Shown here piece by piece: positions 37,611-49,143 of a stretch of 64,000 bases of DNA. Source of the DNA: Kondoa malvinella. Taxonomy: Eukaryota > Basidiomycota > Agaricostilbomycetes > Agaricostilbales > Kondoaceae. The stretch lies in the NCBI GenBank assembly GCA_039545315.1, contig BCIM01000002.1, positions 1,019,369 through 1,083,368 on the forward strand, written 5' to 3'. The notes below the pieces were generated by a model that saw only the letters and a program-made list of their open reading frames with translations, did not search any database and was not told where the DNA came from. Both the position numbers and the translations under genes were made by a program. How positions within the stretch are numbered: position 1 is the stretch's first letter; the number at the start of each line of letters is the position of its first letter.

Positions 37611-39612
37611 ATGACAGAACAAGACAAGCGAATGGATGACCGCTCTGACGGCTCAGACTCTGAAGATGACGCACCTGCAACTGGCGGCCCTTCTAAGCAA
37701 TCTGCTGTTGTCATTCCAGACATGAAAGAAACTCAAGTCGACCCGTCAACTTTGAATCCCCTCACACCCAGCGTTATTGCCAAGCAGGCTACTATAGTAC
37801 GCTACGGCCTGGCTCTGTAGCGCTCGTTGCTGACGTTGAGACAACAGAATATTGGCACGATTGGCCATGTAGCGTTCGTTTCATCTGACTTTTTGGACAT
37901 ATTTCATCCCGCCTGACACTCGCAAACAGACACGGGAAATCTACAGTCGTCAAAGCCATCTCGGGCGTCATGACTGTCAGATTCAAGAATGAGCTCGAGA
38001 GAAACATTACAATCAAGCTTGGTTATGCCAACGCAAAAGTGCGTCTCACCGGTGTCGCTTGAGTGTAAAGCTCATGTTTCATCCTGTGGGATCACAGATC
38101 TTCCAGTGCGATACGTGTCCAAGACCGGATTGCTACCAATCTTTCCCTTCGTCAAAAGAAGAATCACCTGCTTGCCCTCGACCGAATTGCAAGGGCACTT
38201 TGAACCTGCTGAGGTTTGTTGACCTCGTCTTGCTGCCTGCTGTAGGCTAACATTGCATGTCGATAAACAGGCATGTCTCCTTTGTCGACTGCCCAGGTCA
38301 CGATATTCTCATGGCCACCATGTTGAACGGTGCTGCGGTCATGGACGCTGCTCTTCTGCTCGTAGCGGGCAATGAATCATGTCCTCAACCTCAGACATCA
38401 GAACATTTAGCAGCTATCGAAATCATGAAACTCCAGCACATCATTATCTTACAGTCAGTGATAAGCCTTCGTTAACAGCATATGCTGATACAAGGGACCC
38501 TACTATTGACAGAAACAAAGTCGACTTGATTCGAGAGCAACAAGCTGAAGAACACCAGCAATCCATCCTAAAATTCGTCAAAGGCACAGTCGCCGATTCC
38601 GCGCCTATCATACCTATCTCTGCCCAGTTGAAGTACAACATTGAAGCCGTCAACGAATACATCTGCAAGCACATTCCCGTCCCACACCGAGACTTCCTTT
38701 CCTCACCTCGACTCATCGTCATTCGTTCTTTCGACGTCAACAAGCCAGGAGCAGAAGTCCGTGATCTCAAAGGCGGTGTAGCAGGTGGAAGTATCTTGAA
38801 TGGTGTGTTACGATTAGGTCAAGAGATTGAAGTCCGTCCTGGAATCATCACCAAAGACAATGAAGGTCGAACGCGCTGCCAACCCATCTTTTCAAGAGTT
38901 TCTTCTTTGTTGGCGGAAAAGAACGAGTTGGAGTATGCTGTACCGGGTGGTTTGATTGGTGTGGGAACAATTATTGATCCTTCGCTTTGTCGAGCGGATC
39001 GTTTGGTTGGTCAGGTTTTGGGTTCACCAGGGAAGTTGCCCGACATTTACACCGAGTTGGAAGTCAACTTTTTCTTGCTGAGAAGGTCAGTTGAATATCA
39101 TTGTTCGATTTTGAGGTCAACAGGGCTGACCTACGTTGACAGACTATTGGGTGTTCGGACGGATGACAAGAAGCAGACAAAGGTTCGTGTGAGATAAGAT
39201 CAGCAGGACTGTGTGCTGATACCGTCCAACGCGAACAGGTCGGCAAGCTCACAAAAGGAGAGATTCTCATGTTGAACATTGGATCGGTGCGTCTTCTCAT
39301 GGAGCGTGAGTGCGCTCAGGTCAAGGCTGATCATCTTTGTAGACATCCACCGGAGGCAAAATCCTTGCTACCAAAGGAGATTTGGCCAAGATTGCGCTCA
39401 TCACTCCCTCGTGCACGGAGATTGGCGAGAAGGTCAGTCCTACACATTGTTGGGTGCAGGCGCTCTCGCTAACAATTGTCATGCAGGTTGCTCTATCGAG
39501 GAGAATAGAGAAGGTGAGAAACAGTCTGACCTTATAGAACAATGCTGATTCTTTGTCTTAGCATTGGCGTCTTGTTGGCTGGGGCTCTGTGAGTCAGGGC
39601 AAGAAATTGTAA
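37611..39612 (+). CDS. Translation initiation factor eIF2 subunit gamma, 482 aa
   Basis: Exons 37611-37796, 37848-37873, 37930-38038, 38098-38213, 38271-38453, 38513-39085, 39143-39182, 39239-39286, 39343-39432, 39487-39513 and 39562-39612. The protein is the GTPase subunit of eIF2 that carries initiator Met-tRNA to the 40S subunit. G motifs: [16 protein letters not shown] (P-loop), DCPGHD (G3) and NKVDL (G4), with [11 protein letters not shown] (G5). A zinc-ribbon-like insert with CDTCPRPDC and CPRPNC is present. Beta-barrel domains 2 and 3 follow, ending [15 protein letters not shown]. An acidic N-terminal extension of about 60 residues is typical of fungi. Confidence 0.96.
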
Positions 39613-39908
39613 GGGCAGCAACGGGATGAGTGGGTCTGCAGCCTCTTCAGTGAATTGTAACACGACACAAATCCACCTTGACCGTCTCTCGTTCTTCGCA
39701 CAATCTGCGATACAGCTCTTGCGACATTGTACATTTCTTTCTCGTGCACATGCGATAAAGGCGCCATAGACGAAAGCTGCGGTAAGTCGACACATGGTCT
39801 GATCTGTCGTTAAAGCGCGACAGGACTGCGACCTTCATATCATAGATTGTCACAGGAACCCTTTCAATACACTTTTGACTACCGTACAATATTATTAGAC
39901 TTTCTCCA

Positions 39909-42900
39909 TCAATTAGATACTAAGTATTTTCCAGCCTGAACAAGACAAGCGGTCTCTTCGACCTGAGTCGAGCCTTCCACCACTTCCAGGTTGATTCCGC
40001 TGATCAGCTTTCCTGTGACCTTCCACTTGACGGCGACTGGCTGAGGTGTCGTTTGATCGGCAACTGCGAACCGCGCAAGAGCCTTTTGAGGTGCAGACGA
40101 GTCCATCTCCAGTTCGTCAAGCTTCCACAGCAGACGCTTCTTCTCGCTTGAATATAAGGCAAGAGGCTTCGATTGAACATTGGTCACGCCGTCCGAAGAG
40201 ACCGGGATGACGAAGGTGAGTTCGCGCAGAGTCGCTGCTTCACTTTCTGATTCGAATGGCGATGATGAAGCATTGATGAAGTGGCATGCTGGATTCGCAG
40301 AGTATGTAACGAGCAGTGAAGTTTGTGTGGCTTCTGTCTTCCACTGAGGCGATACTTTGACGGGAACGTAGTTTTCCGCTAGCGCTTCTGGCACTGCTAC
40401 CTGGTACCGCAAGACAACCGTTGCCGAACCACCTGCTGAGACCGACGATAGACTCGAAGCGTTGACTATGTACTCGCCCGGCGCGTCTGTAGCTTGCAGG
40501 AATTGCGTATTCGGAGCAGACTTTTCCAGAGCAGAGAATTGGTTGACTCGAATTCGTAGAGAGTCGGTCGAGGCGCCCTTGAGAAGTAAAGACAGCTCTC
40601 CAGTAATCATGACACGAGGCGCTGTTCCTGGCTTGGACAATACATTGACAGATTCGGTAATGACGCCTCGTAGACCAGATCCGGTCGGATCGGACAGAAG
40701 ACCATTTGCTTGAGTCGAGGGTGATATTTGCGATGAAGAAGCAGACATGATGCTGACGGATCGACCTGGATGAATAGCTGAGCCTGGAGGCGATGTATGC
40801 GAGAATCCAGAGGAGGCAGTGCCTTGAGGTGTCGCATAGAGCGAGTCTGGTGATTGAGCCATTGCACCTGGAGATTGCGCTACTGGTGCGCTGTACTGCT
40901 GTTGTTGACTGACTACTTGAGCTAGTGGCATATCATCGTTACTAGGCGTGCGAATGGTGCTCGCTCGAACATCTCGTCGGCCTCGTGTCTGTCGTCGGTT
41001 GAGGTTGCTGGTCGGGCTCTTTGACTGTAAAGCACTTTGTACAGAAAGCATAGCTGCTTGGCTGTCTTCCGGTCGCTCAGTCGATACAGGACTTGAAGGC
41101 TGAGCGATATCCATATTAAGCTTTGGCAAGGAGCTGAGTGAAACAATCTGTTATTATACCGCTGCTGGATAATGATGAGTCGTCTCACCTGGCAGTAGCA
41201 GGAGGCATATCATCGTCATCATCCATGAGCGATGCTCCTCCCGCATTCCCTTCCCAAGGACTTCGATCATGGTTGGCTGGAGGAACGCTAAAGCCTTCCG
41301 CATCGACTGCTCCCTGTCTACCATACTGTTGCGACTGTGAGTCGTTCGGAAGCTGAATCAGCACTCATGCTGAATCGTATCGCAAACCACTCACCGAATC
41401 CACCTGCGAGCCATTGACAAACATACTGGTCGGTCTATCAAACGGATTGGTGCTTTGTCCAGTAGGCGTTGGCGTTTCCAGCTCTGGAGCTATCCTATTC
41501 TCCTCTGTAGGCGGACTCAACATCCCACCCACTCTGCCTTGAGTGCTATTCTGCCTAGGTGGTGGATTTCTCGAAACGCTATTCTTCCGCCTCATCATAC
41601 CCGGTAGGAAAGAGCTTCGTTTACTGGATTGAGAAGAAGGGTAATCGTTACTATCGGATGACATTGCGCGAGTATCGAGGTTTTCGGATTCGTCGTCTGC
41701 TGGTGGACGGTAATCTTGAGCTGTTTGACGAGCAGGGGAAGCAGATGATGGGTTGTTCAAATTGCCATAAGAGTTGCTTTGGGAAGAAGAGCGGTTGCGA
41801 TTCATTCCTGGTTTGAGCTTTTTGGTGAGGGAAGAGAAAAGACCGCCTGATTTCCCGCTACGAGATTGCTGCGAGTGGATTGAAGGTGCTCTTTCGCGTT
41901 CTGGTGTGCCTAGGAACGAGTCTGGAGCTAGAGCGGGAGCGACTTGTCTGTTGTTTTGCTCGATTGGAGGTGCTGCATAGGCTGGTTCATCTGCGGGAGG
42001 AGGGGGTAATTGACTGTTTCGCGAAGACGATAGGGAAGCCTCTCCAGCTGCAGGTGCACGACGATTGCCTTCTGATGCCAGGAAGAGATTCATGTCTTCG
42101 TCGACTTCCCAGCCAAACACAGAGACCAAACCGCGCTCGGCCAATTCCATCTTGTCTCGTCCGAGATCGTTACACAGCGTCTCGTACTTTGCGATATTCT
42201 CTTTGATGGCTTCTAGACGAGCTCGATCGACAGCTTGGGAGGCTGAGAAGTATGCGGGTGCTTGTGACATCCAGGCGCCATGTGCTTCGGAGAGTTCATA
42301 CTGCGACTGCTGAACTCTGGAACTGTCATTCTTCTTTGAGCGTGCCTACATCGCCATGTATGAGCTACTGTAGCCCTTGAACAGCCAGAATTGCTAACCT
42401 TTGACATTCGACCTTCGGCGTCATCATAATCTTTGACGAGGTGATGTATGTTATTTTCATTCTGCCTGAGCACACCATCTCCCTCTCTAGACTTTTCCCT
42501 GAGATTGCGAACGACCTGCTCTTCCAGTTTTGTGCTAAACCCATCATGCAAGCTGACCATGGCCTCCAGTTCCTCTTCCAGCCTCGACTGCACTGCTGCC
42601 CATGCACTGGCAGTAGGGTTCCCATTCAAACCATATGACTCGGGCACCAGTTGCTTCTTTGCCAACTTGCTCAACGACCTCGTATAGTCTAATTCTATCG
42701 CAGCTCGTTCGGCAAAGTAATTTGCGAGCGATGTAGCTATGAGTTCAGATCTCTTGAGTCTGCCTGAGACGCTGTTGACAGCTGCGCGAGGTCGGTCTGA
42801 CTATTGATTTGTGTCCGAAGGGTCTCTCAGTCAAGCCCTTTTCTCATCTATGGACAGCCAAATACTGACAATAAACGCATTCTGATAGGCTTCGGGCGAG

Positions 42901-42923
42901 AAGGCCACACCGTTGGCTGCCAT
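39909..42923 (-). CDS. SYP1: Muniscin/Syp1-like endocytic adaptor (F-BAR plus mu-homology domain), 931 aa
   Basis: Five exons: complement of 42870-42923, 42399-42800, 41395-42345, 41189-41352 and 39909-41133. The N-terminal F-BAR (about residues 5-260) reads SDRPRAAVNSVSGRLKRSEL, FAERAAIELDYTRSLSKLAK and LEEELEAMVSLHDGFSTKLE. A long Ser/Pro/Gln-rich region follows with an NPF motif (STNPFDRPT) that could bind EH domains. The C-terminal mu-homology domain contains VITESVNVLSKPGTAPRVMI and FVIPVSSDGVTNVQSKPLAL. Muniscins (Syp1, FCHo) arrive early at clathrin-coated pits and in yeast also regulate septins. The short 18-codon first exon and start are inferred. Confidence 0.85.
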
Positions 42924-43157
42924 CTGTGTGCTTTGATGCCTAGAGTTCGTTGATGCCTGTTCAAGAAGAGAAGTGTTGTGTCATCTGTCAAAAATGGCAA
43001 TTCCGTCAACGGACTGGAGCTCCCTTGCATCTCTCTGTATCTCTCCAAGTTGTGAACGCTGCTCTCAGCTGCTCTTTGGAATTGCTGGCCGAAGTCTCCC
43101 TTTGTCATTCTCTCCTTCTGCTGTTCGCTATCGTTCTCTGTCTCCTATACCGGCAGC
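42924..43157. promoter_or_regulatory. Short divergent promoter, muniscin / type II membrane protein
   Basis: Only 234 bp separate the two start codons, so the promoters must overlap. No specific site could be named. Confidence 0.5.
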
Positions 43158-44424
43158 ATGGACTTTCACGAGGGCATCATGGAAACGCACGAGAGTTCTG
43201 CATCTCCTCTACTATCTCCAGAATTCAAGGTAACAGCCGAAGAAGCAGCAGCCGTACTCAAACGACTAGCTCAGCGACGTCACGAGCGAAGACATATCCG
43301 GATCGTCCTTGTCCCTCTCTTCATTGCTCTGCTATCAGCTCTCATTGGAGGTCTCTACTTGGGCGAAAGACATCCTCAACTCCATACGCCGGGATTGAGG
43401 AAAAGAGCAGAATGCGAATCCAACATCAACCCAGCGGAAAAGGAAGCTCAATCTCAAGGTCCGCGAGTTGAAGTAAAGACTATTCTGAGCACGGAAGCAG
43501 CTACTACTTCAGCAAAAGTCACGTTTGTCCTTTTTACCGTTTCTTCTGGTCTTTCCATCTGACTTCTTATAAAGGTCAAGTATGGACGGAGGATCAATCA
43601 GCGTCTACATGTCTGAATTCCTAACCGAAGTCGTCTACACCAGCATCATCACTCCTTCTCCACTTCCTGCACCAGTCGCTCCCCCAGCTGAACAACCTAA
43701 AGAAGAGCCGAAAGAGCCTGAGCAACCCGCTCCTGCACCTACGACAACTCAACCACCAGTAATCACCGTCGGTGCACTGTTCGAACGGAAACCATGCGGT
43801 GACGGCGTCGATTGTTGTGGTGACGTTCGATGCACAGCGGCTTTCTCAACTGGAGGATTTTGGCCTGATAAATGCACCAAACCGGCTGAAGATCAGACGA
43901 GTTGTTTGTATGCTTGTACCGTGAGCTTTATCTCTCTCCATCCCCTGCAATTCTCATTCTATTTATGGCTAACAGGAAGCTGGATTCACTATAACAGACA
44001 GCTTATCCTGCGCACCGACATCCACTACTTCTTCGTCGACATCTTCAAGTACAACCGCTTCCGCTTCTGACAATGTCGGAGCAACCGCTGCTCTAGCTAC
44101 ACCCACAGGCAGCGTCACTTGCGAAGCCGACGAGACTTGTGAAGCTATCACTGGTCTGACTGCCAATAGCGAGAAATGCACTGAAGGGAAATGTGCCTAC
44201 GTTTGCGCTGCTGGAGCTTGTACCGCCAAAGGTCAGTCTTCTCTATCTTTTTCCTAGTAACTGACTGATTGATTGGTCGAGCAGAAGGAGAAGTCCTCGG
44301 CGCTTGCATACCCACCGGAGAACCGATCAGCGCCAATTGTGTGAATTGTAATGTTGGGTCGACTTATAATGCCCAGGCTGCGCAGTGTTCGGCTACTGCT
44401 CCTGCTAGATATAGGAGATGGTAG
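43158..44424 (+). CDS. Cys-rich type II membrane protein of unknown function, 368 aa
   Basis: Exons 43158-43522, 43575-43920, 43976-44231 and 44285-44424. The cytoplasmic part (about 48 residues, Arg/His-rich just before the membrane) is followed by one transmembrane segment, RIVLVPLFIALLSALIGGLY, and then a lumenal or extracellular region. This contains Pro/Glu- and Ser/Thr-rich stretches and 19 cysteines, many paired as in CGDGVDCCGDVRC and CEADETCEAI. The Ser/Thr-rich parts are likely O-glycosylated. No known domain was recognised; disulfide-linked cell-wall or secretory-pathway roles are guesses. It is 50 bp from the convergent TFIIE gene. Confidence 0.7.
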
Positions 44425-44474
44425 ATGCGATGCAGGGGGGTATAACATGTAAATATAGTACAATGTGAAGAGTT

Positions 44475-45546
44475 TCAACCGTTCTTTTTCGGTGCGACAT
44501 AATCTGCCCAGAGTCAGTGAGGATAGAGCAGAGGAGGAAGATGATACCTTTGGTCAAATCGATACCCTCCAAATGTGTGTTGGTGATCTTGACTTTTCGA
44601 TTCGCTGTACGTTTCTTTTTCTTGGTTGTACCGGCTTGAGAAGCAATTTGCTCTTGTTGTGTCGCTCGTAGACCCTCTGTCAATCGGACATCGACACTAT
44701 GAGAGGAATCTCAATAGATCATGTTCGACTGACCAGCTTCCAACTCTCTTGGTAGATCCACTTCATCTGGTGTGTTGAGCCCATGCCAGAGATCTCGAAA
44801 CTCTGTGCATATGCTAGTCTGCAAATGTTCCGAAGACCATTACGAGACCAGCAGCGCACCTTTATCGACCCTCTCTACCTGTCCCACAGAGTCATAAAAA
44901 GCAGCCTTCAATTGCCCACCTTCCCTATCATCGTCCTTTGACCTAATGAGGAGAACTTTTCCCTGTTTCTCCAATTCTTCCAAAGCAGCAATAGCTTGTG
45001 GCCAAGCTTCTTTAAGTGTCTTGACGGGCATAGCGTTTCCACCGTTGAGCATGTTTTTCTGTAACACGCCCAAGAGATCATTCTTTGTGCGTATATCATG
45101 ATCCGGCTACACCCAGCATCAACATAAGATCAACAGGAAGTGAGATAGAGCGAACCTTGTATCGCCATAAGTTAGTTTTCGTTTCATGAGCAACGCGTTC
45201 ATGGCTCTTGAAGATGTTGAAAAGCTCTTGATTGCTCAATAACTCTTCTATTCCAGTCTTGATGGCCAAATCTTCCAACCGATGTAATTCCTGGCTGTCC
45301 TAATAGACATAGTATCCGTTCATCACAGCACAACCAGAGTAGAAGAGCAAGGGAAGCATACTTTGAGGAAACGGACAAGGTCTGCTACTTTTGTATTCAG
45401 GTGTCGGCCTGCGTTGTGCGATGCTGCGAGTTTGGCAGCGGGTGCTATTGCATTTCTCATGAAAAGCTCGTGAGAGGGGGAGAGCATCAAAGCGAACGAG
45501 GAGCTGGCTTCTTTCCCTTTACATCTCTTGAAGGGCCTGCATTCAT
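44475..45546 (-). CDS. Transcription factor TFIIE subunit beta (Tfa2-like), 248 aa
   Basis: Seven exons: complement of 45523-45546, 45362-45466, 45156-45299, 44860-45106, 44734-44802, 44548-44676 and 44475-44503. TFIIE beta helps recruit and activate TFIIH at RNA polymerase II promoters. The tandem winged-helix core is visible: DLVRFLKDSQELHRLEDLA, TGIEELLSNQELFNIFKSHE, WRYKPDHDIRTKNDLL and LEELEKQGKVLLIRSKDD. A Lys-rich tail KKKKRTANRKVKITNTHLEG follows and the protein ends in KDYVAPKKNG. The first 24-nt exon is inferred from splice sites and size; translation could instead begin at the in-frame ATG at 45460. Confidence 0.85.
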
Positions 45547-45788
45547 GCCTGTCAAAGCCTTAACGGAGGTCTGAGATGACGGTATAGCTCCAAGAGTGAT
45601 TTGCAATCTCGAGCAAAGGTTGTCTGCTCGCCGTGACTCTGTCAACATCTTTGTTCCCTTCTTGGAAGTGCTCTGCCAGTATTACTCTAGTAGTCGCTCG
45701 AATCATCCCTCGCCGCTTGCCTTTGATCGTAAATCCAAAGTCGCGTCTCTTCGCGCTATCCTATACCCTCCCTCGCTGTATACACACA
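45547..45788. promoter_or_regulatory. Short divergent promoter, TFIIE beta / AP endonuclease
   Basis: 242 bp between starts facing outward, containing an unresolved mix of CT-rich sequence just before the endonuclease ATG. Shared regulation of the two genes is possible but not shown. Confidence 0.45.
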
Positions 45789-47529
45789 ATGCCACCCAAA
45801 CGCAAAGCACAAGCAGCAGTCAGCGAATCTGGTTCAGGCGATGACACGCCAAAGAAGAAAGTGTCCAGAAAACCAGCCAAAGAACCATTGACACCTCTAG
45901 ATCCTATTTTACCGACTAACAAGACCTTCCCTATGGAGTCAGAGCTTCAATTTGCTAAGAAGGGGGAGGGCATAACGAGATTGGGCACTTGGAATGTCTG
46001 TGGAATCGTCCGTCACGACTCTGTCTTTGCTCTGCGAAGCTGAAGCAGGACATTCGTTGAACAGAAAGCCTGCGATAAGAAAGGCCTCAAGTTCTACCTG
46101 GAAGCCGAAGATCGTGTGTCTCTCTACTGTCCTTCGATCATAGCTCATTGTGTGCAAAGCGGACGTTATCGTCTTGACCGAGACAAAGGTTCAAGCTGAG
46201 CCTGATATCGTCTATATCAAGGTGAGATTTGGTCTTGCAATGTCTTGTGGACTTCACGCTGATCAGTTGCACAGAATCGCTTCAAATACCGTTACTGGGG
46301 CGCAGATCCACAGAAAGGGTTTGTCCGTCCTTCCCTTGAATAGACTAACACCACTAAAGGTAAAGCAGATATGCTGGTGTAGCTATATTATCCAAGATCA
46401 AGCCTCTGTAAGCTCTTACAGCCCTGATCTACGCTCAAGCTGATTTATGGACAGGAATTTTGTATACGGTCTACCAACACACGAAGATCAAAGCCTGACA
46501 AAAGGTCGAGTCGTCACGCTCGAGTTCCCGAATCATTACGTCGTCGGTACATACGTCGTATGCTCCTTTACTCTTCCCCTTTCAGGTTGCTGATTGATCT
46601 CAGCCCAATGCTGGTGATAAATTGTTTGTACCTCCTTGTGGACAGTGAGTGGAGCTAAAGAAGATGACAGGAAAAACATGGCGCAAAAAACAAAGTGGAA
46701 CAAGGCGTTTGAAGAACAGCTTCGAGCATGGGATAAGAAGAAGCCCGTCATCTGGATCGGTGACATAAATTGCACACAAAGCGATAAAGGTACCCTTTTC
46801 TTCCTGCTTCACGACAAAGCTGACAATCAATAGGTCCGCAAGACGCTTCTGTTTCTCTCTAACGGGATACATGATGTGTCTTGTTCGGACAGATATCAGA
46901 CACGCTAAAAACAATTGGAACAAATCGCCCGGTCATACGCAAGAAGAACAGGATGGCTTGCAAAGCCAGATCAACCCTACTGATGGCAGTGGGAAATTCT
47001 TGGATGTTTGGAGGGAGAGAAATCCGGATAAGTGAGTTTTCCGTCTTTGGTAAATAGGGGAGTCGCTGATCTGGCTTTAGGGTTGGGCATTATACGTACT
47101 GTCAGTCCTCGTGCGCGAATTTGGGTTAAGCTCAATGATTTGCTACTTGGTCTGACAGATAGCTACAAGTTTGGTTGTAAGTGTTCTCGGATCAATCGAA
47201 AGAAACTGTCTGATGACTCGATGCAGGTCGAGAGAAGGGTCAGTGATTGTATTCATCTGAGTTGAATCGCGCTATATGCAGAAGCATTTTGACAGGCATA
47301 GGTCAGTGTTATTCTTTAATTGCACTCCATGCCTGACTGAAGCGCTACAGGCTGGCGACTGGACGCTGCTCTACTCTCAGAGCGTATAGTAGACAAGGTA
47401 GAAGCATGCGAGATCAGGCAGATCGTTTATGGGTATGCCTTTTTGTTCATATCAACGAGACGTTGCTGATGGAACGACAGCGCTTCGGATCACGTTCCGC
47501 TCATGTTGGATATCAAGGGTGAGCTGTGA
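45789..47529 (+). CDS. AP endonuclease 1 / exonuclease III family, 326 aa
   Basis: Fifteen exons: 45789-46007, 46065-46113, 46160-46221, 46275-46318, 46369-46407, 46455-46557, 46604-46623, 46671-46789, 46893-47031, 47081-47100, 47159-47176, 47227-47238, 47296-47301, 47351-47432 and 47481-47529. The enzyme cleaves DNA 5' to abasic sites in base excision repair. A Lys-rich N-terminus is a likely nuclear signal. Catalytic residues: Asn in TWNVCG, Glu97 in LTETKV, Asp210 and Asn212 in WIGDIN (the same numbers as human APE1) and Asp314-His315 in SDHVPL. The 12-nt and 6-nt exons restore REKG-IG-WRLD, a family-conserved stretch. The 103-nt intron after 46789 is the least certain join. Confidence 0.9.
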
Positions 47530-47658
47530 TTAGCTAGGGAGAGGGTATTCTGTTCAGTATTCTTGCATTACTTGTTATCGCTCGGCGCGTCATTTGGCAA
47601 GCTCACCTTATCTCGACCACCTTGTCTGCAGACTAGATTATAGCTTCAGATATCCGAC

Positions 47659-49077
47659 ATGGCCTCGCTTACTGCTCAGTCTACTGTTACGCTTGCTCAT
47701 AGCGGCTTGCGGATGCCAGGTTGGTCATCAATCCGGTCATGGGATGTCATGGTTGTGGATGCCAGTCTATCTGCAAGACTGCTCAGACTAGCGGCTCAGA
47801 AGGCTGTCCGCAAGCTCTCAGGAGCGGGGTTCTCGCCTTACAGCTCGATGCAATGCATGAGCTGCTCTCGATATGCCTATGTGTCTTCCCTCTCTGCTAT
47901 CCATGGTGTCAAGTCAATGACAAGTCCAATCGCGATCCATCCGTCTTCTCGATCGTATCAGTCGCGTAAGCCCAGTGTCTGATATGTGCTGTCAGTCATT
48001 CACCTAGGCGTATTCCAATCCACGGCATGCAAAGTGTCTACAATGACGGCTCTATCCACCGGATACAGAGCTGTAGATTCAGCTCGTTATTACAGAGTAC
48101 TTCACTTTGCCTTTCACTTTGGCCCTTATTGACGCGTTAACAGAACGAAGCAGAAGTAGGCGACGCCTTACGTGAATCAGGACTCAAGCGCTCCGACGTC
48201 TGGCTCACTACCAAGATTGGTTCGTCAGAGCACGGCAAGAAGGAGACACCAACAGCGCTCAGATCCAGCAACGAAAGACTAGGATCTGATTTCGCTCCGT
48301 GGGATCTAGTCTTACTGCATGATCCGATGGCTGGTGCGAGTAGACGATTAGCTGCTTGGCAAGCTTTAGAGGATGCGAAAAAGAATGGACTGGTCAGATC
48401 TATTGGTGTATCAAATTATGGAATGAAGCATTTGGAAGAGCTCAAGAAAGCTGGTAGGGAAACGCCGGATATCAATCAGGTAAATCGTCTTTAAATTGGG
48501 GGGAAAATGAGGTTCATCACTTGAACAGATTGAAGTGCATCCCTGGTGTCGTGAGTCCGACCCATCAGGCACAAGCGGAAGTGCTGAACCGACGCAGAGC
48601 AAAAGCCGATTGTGGATTACTGCAATAAGGAGAAGATTGTCGTTCAAGCTTACTGTCCTCTCGTCCGAGGACAAAAGCAGAATGATCCGACCCTGCTTGC
48701 CGTTGCAAAAGCCGTAAGTTTGCACTGTCTCCAAGGCATCCGTGTTCTCATGGCGCTATCAGACTGGACACACGCCTGCTCAAGTACTGATCAGATGGTC
48801 GCTTCAACGAGGCTTTGTACCTCTACCGAAGTCGGATAATGAAGGCCGCATCAGTGAGTTGACAGTCCTTTTACGATGCCTCAACTGACAACACTGGATA
48901 GAGGAAAACTTTGATGTCTTTGGATGGAAGCTTAGCAGCGAACACATGGCTACCTTGGATGCATGTGAGTGAAACAGCAATCCATAAGCCTCGGATTGCT
49001 CATGTCCGTGCTTGGCGTCTGAAGTGGATCAAGGAGACAAGGGAGCCTGTAGCTGGAACCCTATTCATACTGCCTAA
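47659..49077 (+). CDS. Aldo-keto reductase, 280 aa
   Basis: Exons 47659-47719, 47996-48096, 48144-48479, 48529-48550, 48598-48713, 48763-48853, 48902-48964 and 49025-49077. An NADPH-dependent aldehyde or ketone reductase. The (alpha/beta)8 signatures are clear: [12 protein letters not shown], the catalytic Asp and Tyr in VDSARYYR, Lys in TTKIG, His in [52 protein letters not shown] and the C-terminal SWNP. The substrate is unknown. The first intron is about 276 nt, five times the local norm, which makes the first exon somewhat less certain. The stop lies 66 bp from the calcipressin start on the same strand. Confidence 0.88.
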
Positions 49078-49143
49078 GCATTCCAGCTGTATTGTTGTAA
49101 CATTTGAGCCACAAGCTCACCAACGTCTCCGCGAGGTCGATGC

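Noticed and set aside
47721..47982. Open frames inside the long first intron of the aldo-keto reductase
   Set aside because: Direct joining of the flanking exons gives a textbook N-terminus, and the open frames show no similarity.
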